Origin: Hygrocybe punicea
Taxonomy: Eukaryota > Basidiomycota > Agaricomycetes > Agaricales > Hygrophoraceae
Direction: 5' to 3'
DNA: 64,000 bases
NCBI GenBank assembly: GCA_963556145.1
Contig: OY744466.1
Span: 1,364,001 to 1,428,000, forward strand
Part shown: positions 46,607 to 58,397 of the stretch, piece after piece
Layout: each line of letters begins with the position of its first letter
Numbering within the stretch: position 1 is the first letter of the stretch
Program-made: the position numbers and the translations under genes
The notes under the pieces: model-generated
What the model saw: only the letters and a program-made list of their open reading frames with translations
Databases searched by the model: none
Told to the model about the DNA's origin: nothing

Positions 46607-49598
46607 ATGGCGTATCACCAAGTCACTGCCTCTTCCCTAACTCCCTCACGGCCAGCGCCCCAGGCTCCTAGGCCAGCCTTGTACAGCAGCACATCCCTGT
46701 CGTCTGGGTACAATCCGACCTTCACCTTCACCCCATCCTCGCCTTCGGGCTCTTCATATGCTGCCTCATACTCTGGCATCGGCGGTTCACCCAATCGGCA
46801 ACCAGACTTTCTGATGGACTCGCATGTCGTACGATCTGGCACCGTCAGTATAAAAGAGGATGGGTTCGCGAGCTGGCTGTGGCGACCCAAATGGCTCATC
46901 CTCAAGGAGCAAACCTTGTCAATTCACAAGAACGAGGTGGGTGCAGTTCTGAATGCCTGTTTCGGCCGAGGTTTCTGGGCGAGCAGTCTTGTAGTGTGTG
47001 ATTCATTAACTTTCTTACGTATCCAAGCTTCTCGCTTCCAACCTTGGCCTCCTCTTGACTTACCCAAACCATCATTGGCGATTACTGACTTATCCTTTAT
47101 AGTCGTCACCACAGCAAAGTGTAATCTATTTACGCGATATTTCCAATATCGAACGAACAGACCTGAAACCGTACTGCCTGCTCCTTGAAACCAGAGATAA
47201 ACGGTATCACCTCGCTATGAAGAGCGACGAGGAGCTTTACGGATGGCAGGATGATGTATACTCCCGAAGTCCCCTCATGGGCGTGAGCAATCCCACCAAT
47301 TTTGTCCACAAGGTTCACGTTGGCTTTGATCCTGTTTCTGGCGCTTTCACCGTGCGTTTCCTAGCGTATGATCTTGTTCTCATTTCATAACAACTTTGTA
47401 TATATCATAGGGCATGCCTGAGCAATGGAGCAGACTGCTCACCAAATCTGCTATCACCCGAGAGGACTATGCCAAAGACCCACAGGCTGTCCTCGACGTC
47501 CTAGAGTTCTATACCGATCACCAGAAACGCGAAATGGAAGATATGGGTGTACGTTCCGCCTCGGTACTCACGTCTTCGACATTAGTCGGCTCCACTACTG
47601 GTTCCCTCAACCTCCCTCCGTATGGTACTATAGACTCCAGTGCCCCAGCACGATTCAACGCAGGCACGGGACTTGGCGGGACGGGCAAAATTGGCTCATC
47701 GCTAGCGTTGTCAGCTTCACCCGCCTCCGTTGATACGCGCCCGCCACCGAAGAGACAAGACACAGCACCTCCTGGGCTGGGACTCAACGGCGACAGCTCC
47801 TCAAACAGTTTATCACCCGCCGTTTCACGTGCAGCGGAACTCGTCAATGGCTCACACACCATCTCGTCCAGCCAATCTCCTCGACCCGCCCTCGGACTCC
47901 AATCAAGTCCAAGTCTTCAAGCATCCCGTCCCGCCCCTCCACGTCCACTCCTCACAGGTAACCGCCCGGCACCGCCTACGCCCAAGGCCGACCATACTCC
48001 GTCCTCAGCCGACTTGCGCGCTCGGCAGAGAGCGCAAGGGCCTCCTCCCGATATGTCAACCAAGGCCAGTGTGCAGCAACAGCAACAGCAGCCGCTTGCG
48101 CGGAAGGAATCGTCATCGACAGAGCAGGGTCGAGGGCAGGGCCAAGTCCAAGCGCAAGGACAGCTACAAGGGCAGGGTCGGCCTGTCATGGTTGCGCCCG
48201 CAAAGTCATCCCCCGCGACCACCTTTCCTGCGACTCAGCCTCCGTTGGGTCCTGCTGGTGCAACGGTGGGACCACCTCCTGTGAAACCGTTACAGCCTGT
48301 TAAGAAAGCGGCCCCTACTACCGCCAATGCTGGTGCTGGTGCACCGACAGTGACGTTTGCAACGCCAGCGGCAGGGGAGAAAAGTGGTGGTGTCGCTGCT
48401 GCTGCCGCTGCGCTAGAGAAGCCCAAGGAGAAGGAAAAACGGATCAGCACGATGACTGAAGTGCAGATCATGGAGAAGCTGCGGACTGTTGTGAGCGAAG
48501 ATGATCCGAAGTTGCTGTACAGTAAGATCAAGAAAGTTGGTCAGGGGTGAGTGACTCCCGCTTGCTGACAGTTGCATGAAAGTATTAGATTTGCTAACGC
48601 AGGACCGCAGTGCATCAGGCCATGTGTATGTGGCCAAGACGCTAGCTACCGGGAAGAAAGTGGCAATCAAAGAAATGGACTTGTCACACCAACCACGGAA
48701 GGAGCTCATCGTCAATGAGATACTCGTCATGAAAGAATCGCAACATCCCAATATCGTCAATTTCCTCGAGTCCTATCTCGTCAAGAACAACGAGCTGTGG
48801 GTGGTGATGGAGTACATGGAGGGAGGAGCGTTAACAGATATCATTGAGAACAATACATTGGAAGAGGACCAGATCTCAAGTATCTGCTTCGAGGTGCGGT
48901 GACCACCAGTTCGCCAATAGAAGCCGTTGATCGACCTTTCTTGCTGCAGACGTGCAAGGGGTTAGGACATTTGCACGAACAGCACATCATTCATCGTGAC
49001 ATTAAGTCAGATAATGTTCTACTCGATGCTCAAGGCCGCGTCAAGATTAGTGCGTCGCTGAACTCGCTCTTTGTCTTATTTACTAATACACGAGCTATGG
49101 CATAACAGCTGATTTTGGCTTCTGCGCCAAACTGACGGATCAAAAATCAAAGCGTGCGACGATGGTTGGCACGCCTTACTGGATGGCGCCTGAAGTCGTG
49201 AAGCAGAAGGAATACGGCGCAAAGGTGGACATCTGGTCTTTGGGAATTATGGCAATCGAGATGATAGAAAACGAGCCGCCGTATCTGGACGAGGAACCGT
49301 TGAAGGCACTCTACCTGATTGCAACCAACGGAACGCCTACGTTGAAGAAACCGGAGGCGCTGAGCATGGAGCTGAAGGGATTCTTGGCCGTATGTCTTTG
49401 TGTGGACGTGGCCAGCCGGGCTACAGCGAATGAGCTGCTTGATGTGAGTGTGATTCGAACGGCTGTTGTTATGTGAATTTTTAGGACGATTCGGCTCATT
49501 GTGTGTGTTCAACATTGCAGCATGATTTCTTGAAGAAGTCTTGTGCGTTGTCGGGTCTGGCGCCACTTTTGCGATGGAGAGCAAAGCAGGCACCGTGA
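46607..49598 (+). CDS. CLA4: Cla4-type PAK kinase (PH, CRIB and kinase domains)
   Basis: A Cdc42/Rac effector kinase controlling polarity and septation. The N-terminus (start 46607) is Ser/Pro-rich. A PH domain follows: [20 protein letters not shown], then an exon with [20 protein letters not shown] (near 47105-47170). The CRIB motif [16 protein letters not shown] (47283-47330) binds the small GTPase. A long Pro/Gln/Ala-rich linker holds poly-Q (48076-48090) and poly-A tracts. The kinase domain has [36 protein letters not shown] (49000), ADFGFCAK after an intron, and the activation loop [17 protein letters not shown]. It ends [14 protein letters not shown] at 49598. The PH domain before CRIB distinguishes Cla4 from Ste20. 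Confidence 0.93.
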
Positions 49599-50193
49599 TT
49601 TGATGGGTTTGCTGTACACATATCGTTCCTGCGTGTCTTGGAATATTCGGTGTCACTCTCTTGCGAACAATCTTTCCTTGGCCTCTCTGATATATCTCAG
49701 CGCCTCTTTAAATCTCCCCCATGCTGGCCGGCTGCGACTTCCGCTGCATAACTGCCCCGCACAACTAACACCCGAGTTCCCCGGGTTCCCTCTTCCGTTC
49801 TCGTTTCCTAACTTTCGTTTTAATACTCTTTTTTTCATGTGTTTTGGCGTTGCATCATGCTAATTCTTCTTTGTAATACGGAACCAGTAATGGTTGATGT
49901 ACTTCTTACATTGGCAATGCTAGACACACCTCGAAAAAACTCTTTTTTTTCACCTCGAAAAAACTCTTTTTATGATGCTTGGTGCTTTTTTTGTACATGT
50001 AGTCAAGTACATAGGAATGAGTGAGAAGGATTAGCGACCGGCATTGGAGTGTCGACCTAGAGAGAGAGAGGAAACCATATATGATGGTGCAGGAGCCGTA
50101 AAGTTTCTGAGGATAACATTACTTGACATAAATGTTAACATGAAGAGGCCATGGGCATAACATGAAGAGGCGAGGAGGGGGGTGCCACGAATT
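49599..50193. other. Convergent intergenic region
   Basis: About 595 bp between the stop codons of two convergent genes. It contains a short direct repeat CACCTCGAAAAAACTCTTTT (49927-49971 region, two copies) and pyrimidine-rich sequence. No supported gene. Confidence 0.45.
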
Positions 50194-51928
50194 TCAGAAT
50201 TTTCCGAGAGCGAGAGCGCGATATAATGCATTAGCTTCTTCGAAACGAGCGTTGCGAAGACTGAAATGAGCCATTTCCACCGAATCCGTATCGGAGGTTG
50301 GGTCAACGATAGACAGCTTGATGAGGGAGTTGTAAAAGCGGCAAAGCTAACGCGAAGCGGGAATGCCAGATTAGCAAATTAGCAAAATGGATTCCACGAA
50401 TGTGGGGGGAGGAGGAGAAGAAGCAGGCAGATAGTGAAGGAAAAATGCGAGTGGACGGGGGGGGGGAAACGAGCGATTTACACACATTCTGTACGCCTTT
50501 GGGGAACCGATCGTCGCTGATCAGGCCTTCCCTCTCTTCATTCTCCGAATGATCGAGCCAGTTGATGCTCTCGTGTATGAAACGACCCAAAACTTCTGTC
50601 CGGACGAGGTCGGCTATGGTGGTGCTTCCAATGCGCGTGGGGTCGCGAAGAAGACGGCCGAGGAGGTCGAAAGTGGGAAGGGTCGGCGGAAGATAGCAGA
50701 GGACTTCGAGATAGGCGCAAGTGCCCAGCGTCTGCATATCCGTTGGGTAGGAATCGGATGACGCAGATGCAGTGGCGGATACAAGGGCAACGACAAGGGG
50801 GTGAGCCAGCGTTGGATTATGAGAGATCAAGGGGGAAAGATCGAGTGACGTTATCATTGGTGGGGAAGTCAGCTGCGGAATCAAAGGGCCGAGAAACTAG
50901 AGAGAACGAGAAATTGTGCAGGTCACTGGCAGGAAGGAGAAAATGAGGTCTTACCCGTTGTTCAGAGAGAGTAAGAACACGTTCGCGAGCTGCTAGTATG
51001 AGAGTCATGGCATGAGAAATCTTCTCGTTCCTGGCATCTTCTTGAGTGGTGACTTGATGCTCTGCCATGTCTCGATGGGGGCGATTGGCCGTTAGAGAGG
51101 TTGGTGTGTGTTCTCCAGAAGTCACTCGGCTGCTGGCTACCCCGGGCCTCAAGTGATAATTATCGCGTTGCGCAAGATGAAGGGCATCGTCCCTGTAGGT
51201 GTATGTGGTTGATTCACAGTTCTATTGAGCTACGAAAAGCACATACGGTTCGACATCATCAAGACCTAGATGACGATTTTCTTCGTCCAGGATCAGATTA
51301 GAAGCTCTAAGTTTAGGTGGGAGTGGGGACCCCGCCAGGGTGTTAGGAGAGTATGGACCAATCTACCCAACCGATCACGGTCAATGGTTGGTTTTTAGAG
51401 GGAGAGAATATTGTTATATGTCTCGATGCTCACGTCACTGCCATCACCCTTGAGTATCTTCCACAGAACCCATACTAATTGCTCATTCTCGCTTGTGATA
51501 CCACCACTCGCCACTCTGATGGCGTGGTCTCTCTCTTTCACAAAGGTATTGAATAACACAGACTTGAACGGATTAATGGCTATCGGGTGAGGTGCATAGA
51601 GTGAATATAAGATAAATGAGACGAGAATTCGCCGCGGTTGCTAGATAATCGTGACCAAAGTGACGACTTGGGCGTAAGAAAGGTTACTGACCTCTTCATG
51701 CACAGTGAGATCCGGTAATAACGCGTCGAGAGCCAGCTGAAAGCGCGATGTGGGCTGTACAAGTTTTGAAAATGCCTGTACGGCTGTAGAACAAGGGAGG
51801 GAATAGGCCTTGGTCAACAAATGGCCGACCGCAGCTCGTACTGGATCTCCGGAAGCCTGAGCTAGCTGTTTCGGGTTTGACATAACCAGAGGCACGACGA
51901 ATTCGCAGTTCAAGGAACCGGTTTGCAT
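50194..51928 (-). CDS. CCR4-NOT complex subunit CNOT11-like protein
   Basis: A scaffold subunit of the cytoplasmic/nuclear CCR4-NOT deadenylase. The N-terminal part (51641-51928) contains VGHLLTKAYSLPCSTAVQAF and RFQLALDALLPDL, typical of basidiomycete members. It is followed by INPFKSVLFNTFVKERDHAI and SENEQLVWVLWKILKGDG, then RHLGLDDVE. The C-terminal DUF2363 region (50300-50884) has SHNPTLAHPLVVALV, YLEVLCYLPPTLPTFDLLGR and VRTEVLGRFIHESINWLD. The last exon reads SIVDPTSDTDSVEMAHFSLR and ends ALALGKF at 50194-50196. Short introns separate the exons. The start at 51928 is the best frame-continuous ATG; a longer N-terminus is possible. Confidence 0.8.
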
Positions 51929-53053
51929 CGAAGATGGAGCCAGCTGCCGAAATCAAGCTAGCTCGTCGTCGTCGTGGCCAACGTGGACCGCAGTGTCCTC
52001 GTCGCAGCGAGGGTTATTCGAAGCTGCCACTGCCCAGATATCCGAGTCGAGATTGATTGCAATGACTCGGACACGGACCATGTCCTTTTTGGGACAGCCA
52101 GTGATCACCGCCAGCGCTGGAAGTGGCTCCAATTTGGACGACATTGTCTACCCTCGTCCGCTCATGTTTTTTCTACCACAATGCATTCCCAAGACGCCGA
52201 CGCCGACGACGCCGCCAACGACTAAATCAAACAGTCCTCAAGAGGACAGTCATACTAGCCGTCTCCGTGTCTTTCCTTCACCTTCACAACAGGCTTCTTC
52301 GTATGGCATTTCACCTCGTCTAACACGGTAATGTAAATTTGTAATAATGAAGAACGAGAAACCGTGAATCATTCACACCGTGGATCTTGTAGTTCGTTGA
52401 CACGCAATAATGGACGGACGGTACAAACATAAACCAGGCTGTCTTCATGTAAGCCTTGGTGCTTGTCGTTCACTGCAAGAACTGCCATCCTCGACAAGCA
52501 CTCGCCGCTCAAACCGACAGTTGGCCATGCCGCTCGCAGAACAGTGCTGAGACTCCCGAGCTGTTATCTCCGTCTGAGATATTAGATTTGGACAAGAATA
52601 TAAGCCAAGAAATGATTGCGATTTCGTCAAATTAACACCCTTGATCATTGGTGCAGGCTGTCGAGGGACCTAGATGATCTTGAAGACAGAACATGAACCA
52701 AGCAAGCAAATGCCGAGACGAAAGATAAATAAAATTGGAAATGGGTGAAATCACAATATGAACTATATATTGTCCAATGCTTCCCTGACGCTGCGATCTT
52801 ATGAGCAGCCACGAATCGCGAGATGGTGGTTAAGTTCGGTTCTGAGCGTTGCCTGAATTGAACGGTAATTGACGGAATTCAAGAGTAAAAACCCAATTGT
52901 TTTACCGGTAACATTCCTAGAGATGTGTTGACTGGAAATATAAATGGAAACTTGCATTCCTGTGTCAAAACTATTGCTCCAATAAAGAGTTATCAATGAC
53001 AACACTTACAAGAAAGAAATGACATTGCCTCCGTTCTGGCCGAGGCAGGATGA
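51929..53053. other. Intergenic region between CNOT11-like and F-box genes
   Basis: About 1.1 kb without a supported gene. A plus-strand frame at 51993-52331 (112 codons, Ser/Pro/Thr-rich end) and an antisense frame at 51953-52144 overlap. Neither shows a recognisable domain and I do not call either. The rest (52,340-53,050) is AT-rich with short frames only. Confidence 0.4.
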
Positions 53054-54247
53054 TTATAATTGCGTAGACGGTTCCGACGTGAATAGAAGGATTCCACGAG
53101 ATTCCAAAGGATAGAGTAAGGATCTGAACCGGTCCTCATACTGCTTGGACGGGAAATGCGGCCGGACGTGTACCCTCTGAAGATGCGAAAACTGAGGTCG
53201 CACCAAGATATCCCGGAGCTCGTCCCAATCAAAGTAGTCAAGGTTCACGACCGAATCCAATCCGGCACGAAACGTTATCACCTCCATGTGATGCGATACG
53301 ATTTGGGAAAGGAGGAATGAGATAATTGTGTAACCACTCTCGCTCTTGAATATCATATCGAGCGAGATGGTACGAAGTTCCGTGAGGACAGAGATATCAA
53401 CGCGACGGCGAATCTCAGGCTCCAGATGCGGATCCCGTCCGAATGATAGAGTGAGATGGTGGAGTGAAGGTGCAACTGCGTGAAAAAATATCGAGATACT
53501 GGAAAGGTGGTGCTTTCCAATGCAGTAAAGCTCGACGTTCCGTAATTGATTCGCTTGACTGGAGGCAACGGCACGTAAAATGCGTGGCATACAACTACCC
53601 CGCACGGATAGAAATTCCAGTCCAGATGCTGCACACCATCCACGGGGGATTCCACCTCTCATAGGGACACTTGGAAATGTATCGGCAGTCAACTTCTTCA
53701 ATCCCTTGAAACTGGACGTCAGCTCCAGGAAATGGTCAATGCGGTCGAATGTCGAACTATACATCTGCAGCTCTGCAGTGTCTTTGAATGTGGAAATTAT
53801 GGCTGTTTTGGTTTCGCTTTTGAGGTATTGCCAGGCTATGTGCTGAAGTCGAAGTGTCTTGACTGCGACGAGAGAGGTAAGACATGGCATCGTGAATGTC
53901 CTATCCATCCACTGGCCTCCCTCGCTTCCCTCCATTCACTGGCCTCCCTCCATCCACTGGCCTCCCTCCATCCACTGGCTTCCCTCCATCCACTGGCCTC
54001 TCCCGGGCCTAGCATCCACGATAAGGAAACTAACATACGGTGCGACCGTGGAAGAAGGAGATTGCAAGATTCTAATGAACCTTTTGATGTTTCCTCCATG
54101 AATGGACGCGGTTCTGAAGAGATGATATCGACAAGACGGGCCCCAAGATCTGCACACCAAAATGCAAGCGGCAAGACAGGGTTTGTTATCGTGCAGAAAA
54201 TCGATGATATGGTCAATGAGCTCAGCGGGGAGAACAGGCGAGGGCAT
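53054..54247 (-). pseudogene. F-box / LRR-like gene interrupted by a stop in a tandem repeat
   Basis: The reading frame from 54247 starts MPSPVLPAELIDHIIDFLHD and continues with CLAACILVCRSWGPSCR, an F-box for SCF ubiquitin-ligase assembly. It then enters a run of GQWMEG repeats encoded by an 18-bp minisatellite. In one unit the Trp codon TGG is TGA (53936-53938). Past it the same frame stays open for another 293 codons with leucine-rich segments such as LTSLVAVKTLRLQHIAWQYL, VEVITF-like and LRDILVRPQFSHLQRVHVRP, ending EPSTQL at 53054. No splice pair that removes the stop and keeps frame was found by eye. So either the gene is newly broken, the allele is polymorphic, or the base is a sequencing error. 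Confidence 0.7.
53904..54002. repeat. 18-bp minisatellite, five units plus a 9-bp partial
   Basis: Units of TCCATCCACTGGCCTCCC begin at 53904, 53931, 53949, 53967 and 53985, with a 9-bp insert (TCGCTTCCC) after the first. The unit at 53931 has T for C, creating the stop described above, and the last two units have one or two further changes. The repeat lies inside the F-box gene and encodes GQWMEG-like hexapeptides. Confidence 0.85.
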
Positions 54248-54448
54248 TGTGTGGTGAGACCGAGGTTTATGTAATAAACTAAAATAAGTACGCAAACTTT
54301 CCTAGATCGTATTGGTCTGTCGATGATACCAAATCATACCATTAACAAGTTCGGCGGGGAGAACAAGCATGTATAGGGGACGAGCGCCAAGTGCCACAAT
54401 GCCAGACAAGCAGTCACTCCCGACTTTGGAGAACGTCAACGACGTTCG

Positions 54449-54896
54449 CTACCTACTCTTGCCCGGTCTGCACCAGCGGTCAGAGAGAAGGAAGACCCAA
54501 AGACTCTGGTAACTTACTTGTACGTAAACCTCTTCTTAGTGTGCGAGAATTCACCCAACTTATGTCCCACCATATCTTGGGTAATCAACACAGGGATATA
54601 GTCTTTCCCGTTGTGGACCATGAATCGGATACTGGGAGAATAATAATTCAGAGAACGTGTGCGTGACAATGTAAAGCAGAGAAGATCTTCTTCACCCAAC
54701 GAAATTCGGTAAAATGGTACAGGAACGCGCCTGCGTTTTTATGGGCACATTGTTGGATAAAGCATCACGCAGGTTGGGAAATGAGACGAAGTATGGACCT
54801 GGGTTGACTTTGTCAAGTGGAATGGCTTCAAAAAACACCAGTTGCCGTACCTTTCCAAGCTGAGCGTCCAGAGTGAAGCAGTGAAGTTGCCCGCAT
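54449..54896 (-). CDS. RSM19: Mitochondrial small-subunit ribosomal protein uS19m (Rsm19)
   Basis: A small gene of four exons that is easy to miss. Exon 1 from 54896 reads [15 protein letters not shown] and joins across a short intron to [20 protein letters not shown] and [12 protein letters not shown]. After a second intron comes [20 protein letters not shown] and [18 protein letters not shown]; a last short exon gives PGKSR and the TAG at 54449-54451. The WKGP start, the ILPNFVG loop, the HNGK motif and the VGHKLGEF segment are the conserved S19 blocks that contact the head of the small subunit rRNA. Length (about 94 residues) is normal. It is tail to tail with nothing close; the F-box pseudogene starts 202 bp away. 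Confidence 0.88.
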
Positions 54897-55014
54897 AGCG
54901 GCGAGGCTAAGCAGCAAAAAAAATATGATTATGTCATCATACTGTAAATCATTGCTCTTGAATATTTCAAGTTTACCGCCGTTGGCGTTTACTCGCTACA
55001 TTTATTTCTTGTTC

Positions 55015-55841
55015 ATGCGCTTGACGTTGGCCTCAGCGGTCCTTTGTGCACATGGATTTCTGATCATGGGCTATCCCTTGGCTAGAGCAGTTACCACCAC
55101 CTCTAGTGGAAGCTTGACCTTTTCGGCTACTACTTCGTCGTCTTCGGTCACAATCGGGACTATCTTCAGCACTGCGGTGACTTCCAAAGTTGCGCCAACC
55201 AACTCAAGTGATACTCCTTTCTTTCCTTATCCAACTTCTTTGGACCCACCTGCACAAAATGAGCCGGATTCACGCAGGAACCATCTTACCAAGGTGTGTC
55301 AAGTATGCAACATCTGCCATTGCCTCCCTCTAACATTACCAATGTAGTTGGTAGTGGAATCGTTATGCCTGGTGTTAGGGTTCGCTCTATTGACCGCATT
55401 TGCAATATGGATGTGCGTATTACACCGAGTGTTCGGCTGTCGTCTATGGTATAACTTACGATATTTTCTGTCGTCCGTAGGTATCATCAAATACGTCGAA
55501 CCAATCGCCTGCGTGCCCATTTTCACTCCACGGAAGGACACACACCAGACATGCCGAGCAGCTACCAGGTCTCGCGTGCGAACAGGCGCCCGTCTTCCGA
55601 CAATGCTAGTACTACACCAATCCTATTAGCCAACCCGTTCTTATATCCATCCCCGTATCCACACTACCTTCTGCACCCTACCCACTCCAATGCCCCACAA
55701 GTCCGCGCAATGGATACAGATGATGATGGACGCCGTCTCGGGGACGGAGGTACCAGTAATGACCACGACGGCGAGCTTGGTAATAAGGATGTATTACCTG
55801 CGTATGATACTTCAGGCGGACCGCCCAGGTATGTCGAGTAA
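55015..55841 (+). CDS. Single-pass membrane protein with Ser/Thr-rich ectodomain
   Basis: The start at 55015 gives a signal peptide (MRLTLASAVLCAHGFLIMGY). A Ser/Thr-rich segment follows (TTTSSGSLTFSATTSSSSVT). After an intron comes a hydrophobic helix, SLCLVLGFALLTAFAIWMCV (55361-55420), and then a cytoplasmic tail. The tail is read in the frame of 55551-55841 (RANRRPSSDNASTTPILLAN) and ends VLPAYDTSGGPPRYVE. LPAYD and PPRY are tyrosine-containing motifs common at the C-terminus of fungal single-pass proteins; a PPxY can recruit WW-domain ubiquitin ligases (general knowledge, inference here). The splice between the helix and the tail is not certain. Function is unknown. Confidence 0.6.
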
Positions 55842-56433
55842 AGGAATCGGGTTTCATGGGTGTCCGGAGGATCGTCTTAGATCCGGGAAATGGTTATTGG
55901 CAACGGGAAACGCCAAAAGAGTGGGAGCAGATCGCCTTGCTCTAGGCAGTTGGGGCGGAGAAGTGCCAAACAGGGGTGATGCTTTCGTATGTCAATGTTC
56001 TGTTCTTTTTCACCAAAGAGTCTGTATGTCATACCTTACGTTGTATTATTAGTTCTTGGCCACGTATTTATTGTTGGGAGGACACCAGCGGGATAGTGAA
56101 CATTGTTGGCAAAAGATTTTTATCATTTTCCAGTTCGCCCAATGTACCTGGGCATCGTACTTTGCTTAATCCTGGAAGATTGGATCACCTTGGTCGCCTC
56201 GACTCGCAATCGGAATGTGCTTCGGTTGATCTCGGAGCGCTGTAGGTGTCATTGCAAGTCAAGGGCACTGGCGATGCGCCCTGTCGTACTGGGGTAATAA
56301 TTTGAAGCTTCCTTGACAATATTAATGTAAACATGCACTGTTCAGTGGTGATCGTGCGCCCATGCGGGAACGGAGAAAACATCCTACGCCTATCCCTGGA
56401 CTCGGACTATCCTAACTGGGTTTCGGAAGCCAT
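55842..56433. other. Convergent intergenic region
   Basis: About 590 bp between convergent genes. Frames are short with no family resemblance. It should contain two 3' untranslated regions. Confidence 0.4.
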
Positions 56434-57429
56434 TCAGAAGAATAAGTACATGTAGCGGCACACCCTCAGCAACCACATGATAACTCCCCCAGGGAAATGG
56501 TATGTTTCAACATAAACGTGCCAGTCGAAGCCGGTAGAGACTCCAAGCTCAAAACATACATCATTTATTACTGCTAAAGAGAATGCCGATTGAATCATAG
56601 CTAGGTCATGACGTGGCGTAACAACCTCACCATCCCGAGCACCTTCTGGGCGAAAGATACCGAAGTGATTAACATTGCTTGGGTATATAGCGATGCCATG
56701 TCTTCTTCCTGCCCAATCAAAATCAATCGGTAGAAATGGCGGCTCGGCATCAACCGTCGCCAGTATATTTTGCATTCGTAGGTCGCCGTGAACGAAACCG
56801 GCCTGGTGAAACCCATTGACCAACCTTTCAACCTCGGGGAGCACTGTTGCCTTCATGGTCAACATGTCCAAGAGTTTTTTGTGCACCGAATTGTCAACCT
56901 TGTCCATAACAACCATGAGCCACCCTCCTGGTAGACTTTCACATGCGCGTAGTGCAGGAGCACATCCCTTGGACGAACAAAGTCGTGAAGTTCCGCTGAG
57001 TACGTGCGTGTGTACTTGACACAAATCTCTTTGCCATCGGTGGCTTCCGCAAAATAGATCATACGATTGGAAAGCACCTGAGAGAGATAACAATTCCGGA
57101 ACCATCACGTATGGTGTATTGTCGAGGGTAGGGCAAATTTGGCATTGTTGGGAAAAGGCACTGTCCTACATATTTCGTCCGCGTTTCCTTAGTGACTTCA
57201 TCGCCATGTCAAAGGCATGGAAGGCTCTTGCAACGGCAAGATGATGAGGTGTGTCGTGTGGTGCCGTGCTAAGCAGCAAAATTGGTATCGAGACTTCGAG
57301 GTGAAGACGGGAGCCAGTCATAGCCGAGCCTGCGAAACCGATAAACGATCCTGGGTAATTGAAAACACCGTCAGAAGATGAAAAATGAAGAGTGCCATCC
57401 GTTGATAATATACTGAAAATGTGGAGCAC
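56434..57429 (-). CDS. Protein-kinase-like fold protein (fungal kinase-like family)
   Basis: The minus strand carries an exon at 57166-57429 (FSSSDGVFNYPGSFIGFAGS, then APHDTPHHLAVARAFHAFDM). A second region follows with VYFAEATDGKEICVKYTRTY and DVLLHYAHVKVYQEGGSWLL (56880-57070). A third contains the catalytic-loop-like GFVHGDLRMQNIL (about 56770-56810) and DFDWAGRR (56690-56715), which substitute for HRDxxxxN and DFG. The gene ends CRYMYLFF at 56434. This HGDLRxxN...DFDWAG pattern is typical of a large, mostly uncharacterised kinase-like family in mushrooms. Activity is unproven. The N-terminal start is uncertain. Confidence 0.65.
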
Positions 57430-58397
57430 GGTAAATTTGCATTCGATGCCAACACGAGATCGTGCAACCCAGACTGTAATAGCGGTTCGTCACCTCCAGA
57501 ACCTATCTCAGGTTTTGCTTAGGAACGTTTCCTGCCTTTATTTGAATACCATAATGGGTATACATCAAGGCAATGAACGCTTGTGAATGCTCACATAGAA
57601 TTCTGACATTGGCTCTGATAGTCCAGAAGCAAACACGTCGTCATTGACAGTGGGAATGCAAGTTGTGGCATCATCGATGGACTGACCCAATGAGGGGTGA
57701 AGAAGGAGGACGAGGAATGATTCTGCTATTGGTGGCCGATTGCAGAATATCTATGGGCCTCTAGGTGACTTCTGCAAGTGCTGGAAGTGACGAGCCGTGG
57801 CCTGCATTGAGGGCACTTTGCTGGGCCTGCAATGGATGTAGCACTGCGGTCCTGGCTTTAGTGGGGTTTACCTAGTTAAGGCCACAAGCCTCTTACTAGT
57901 TCGCTTCCTGTCCTGACCATTATCCTCCGCCGATAAAGAGCGTGAACGCTTTTGGGAAACTAGAAACCAAAATTGAACAATGAAGAGTGGAATCGACAAG
58001 ATGAGCAAGCTAACCAGGAGTCACTGGGGAGCTTCACGATGACGTGAAGCCTATCCTTGAATTTGCCAATACTGCGAGACCAGCCACCAGTCCGTCACTT
58101 TTGAACCCCTTCGTCGAATGAGATCTGCATATCGATGTCAACCTGTTGGGATCGTAAAGCAAGTGACTTTCACGCGCTTGCGTAAGGTACTGACTGACCT
58201 TGCAAAGGACAAGGCCTTTCACATCAATGTTGCTCAGCACATTCTTGCCCTTATCGTAGACGAGATCCTTCAGTGTTTCAATGCGGTTGTGGAGCAGAAC
58301 AGTCGAGCGATGCGGTTGCTTGCTGTTGGGATGTCGAACTAGGTTCAATCAGAGGTGTGGTTTCGGACTCGGATGCTGTCACGGTGCTCACCAGCCC
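57430..58397. other. Intergenic region upstream of DUF6536 gene
   Basis: Close to 970 bp. The frames at 58034-58348 overlap on both strands and show no recognisable domain. I see no supported gene or repeat. The first exon of the kinase-like gene may extend into the left edge. Confidence 0.4.

Noticed and set aside
47518..48531. Long antisense frames over the Cla4 linker
   Set aside because: The sense frame continues the PH-CRIB protein; the antisense frames result from GC-rich low-complexity sequence.
51993..52331. 112-codon plus-strand frame upstream of CNOT11-like gene
   Set aside because: It overlaps an open antisense frame, has no domain and no splice or family support.
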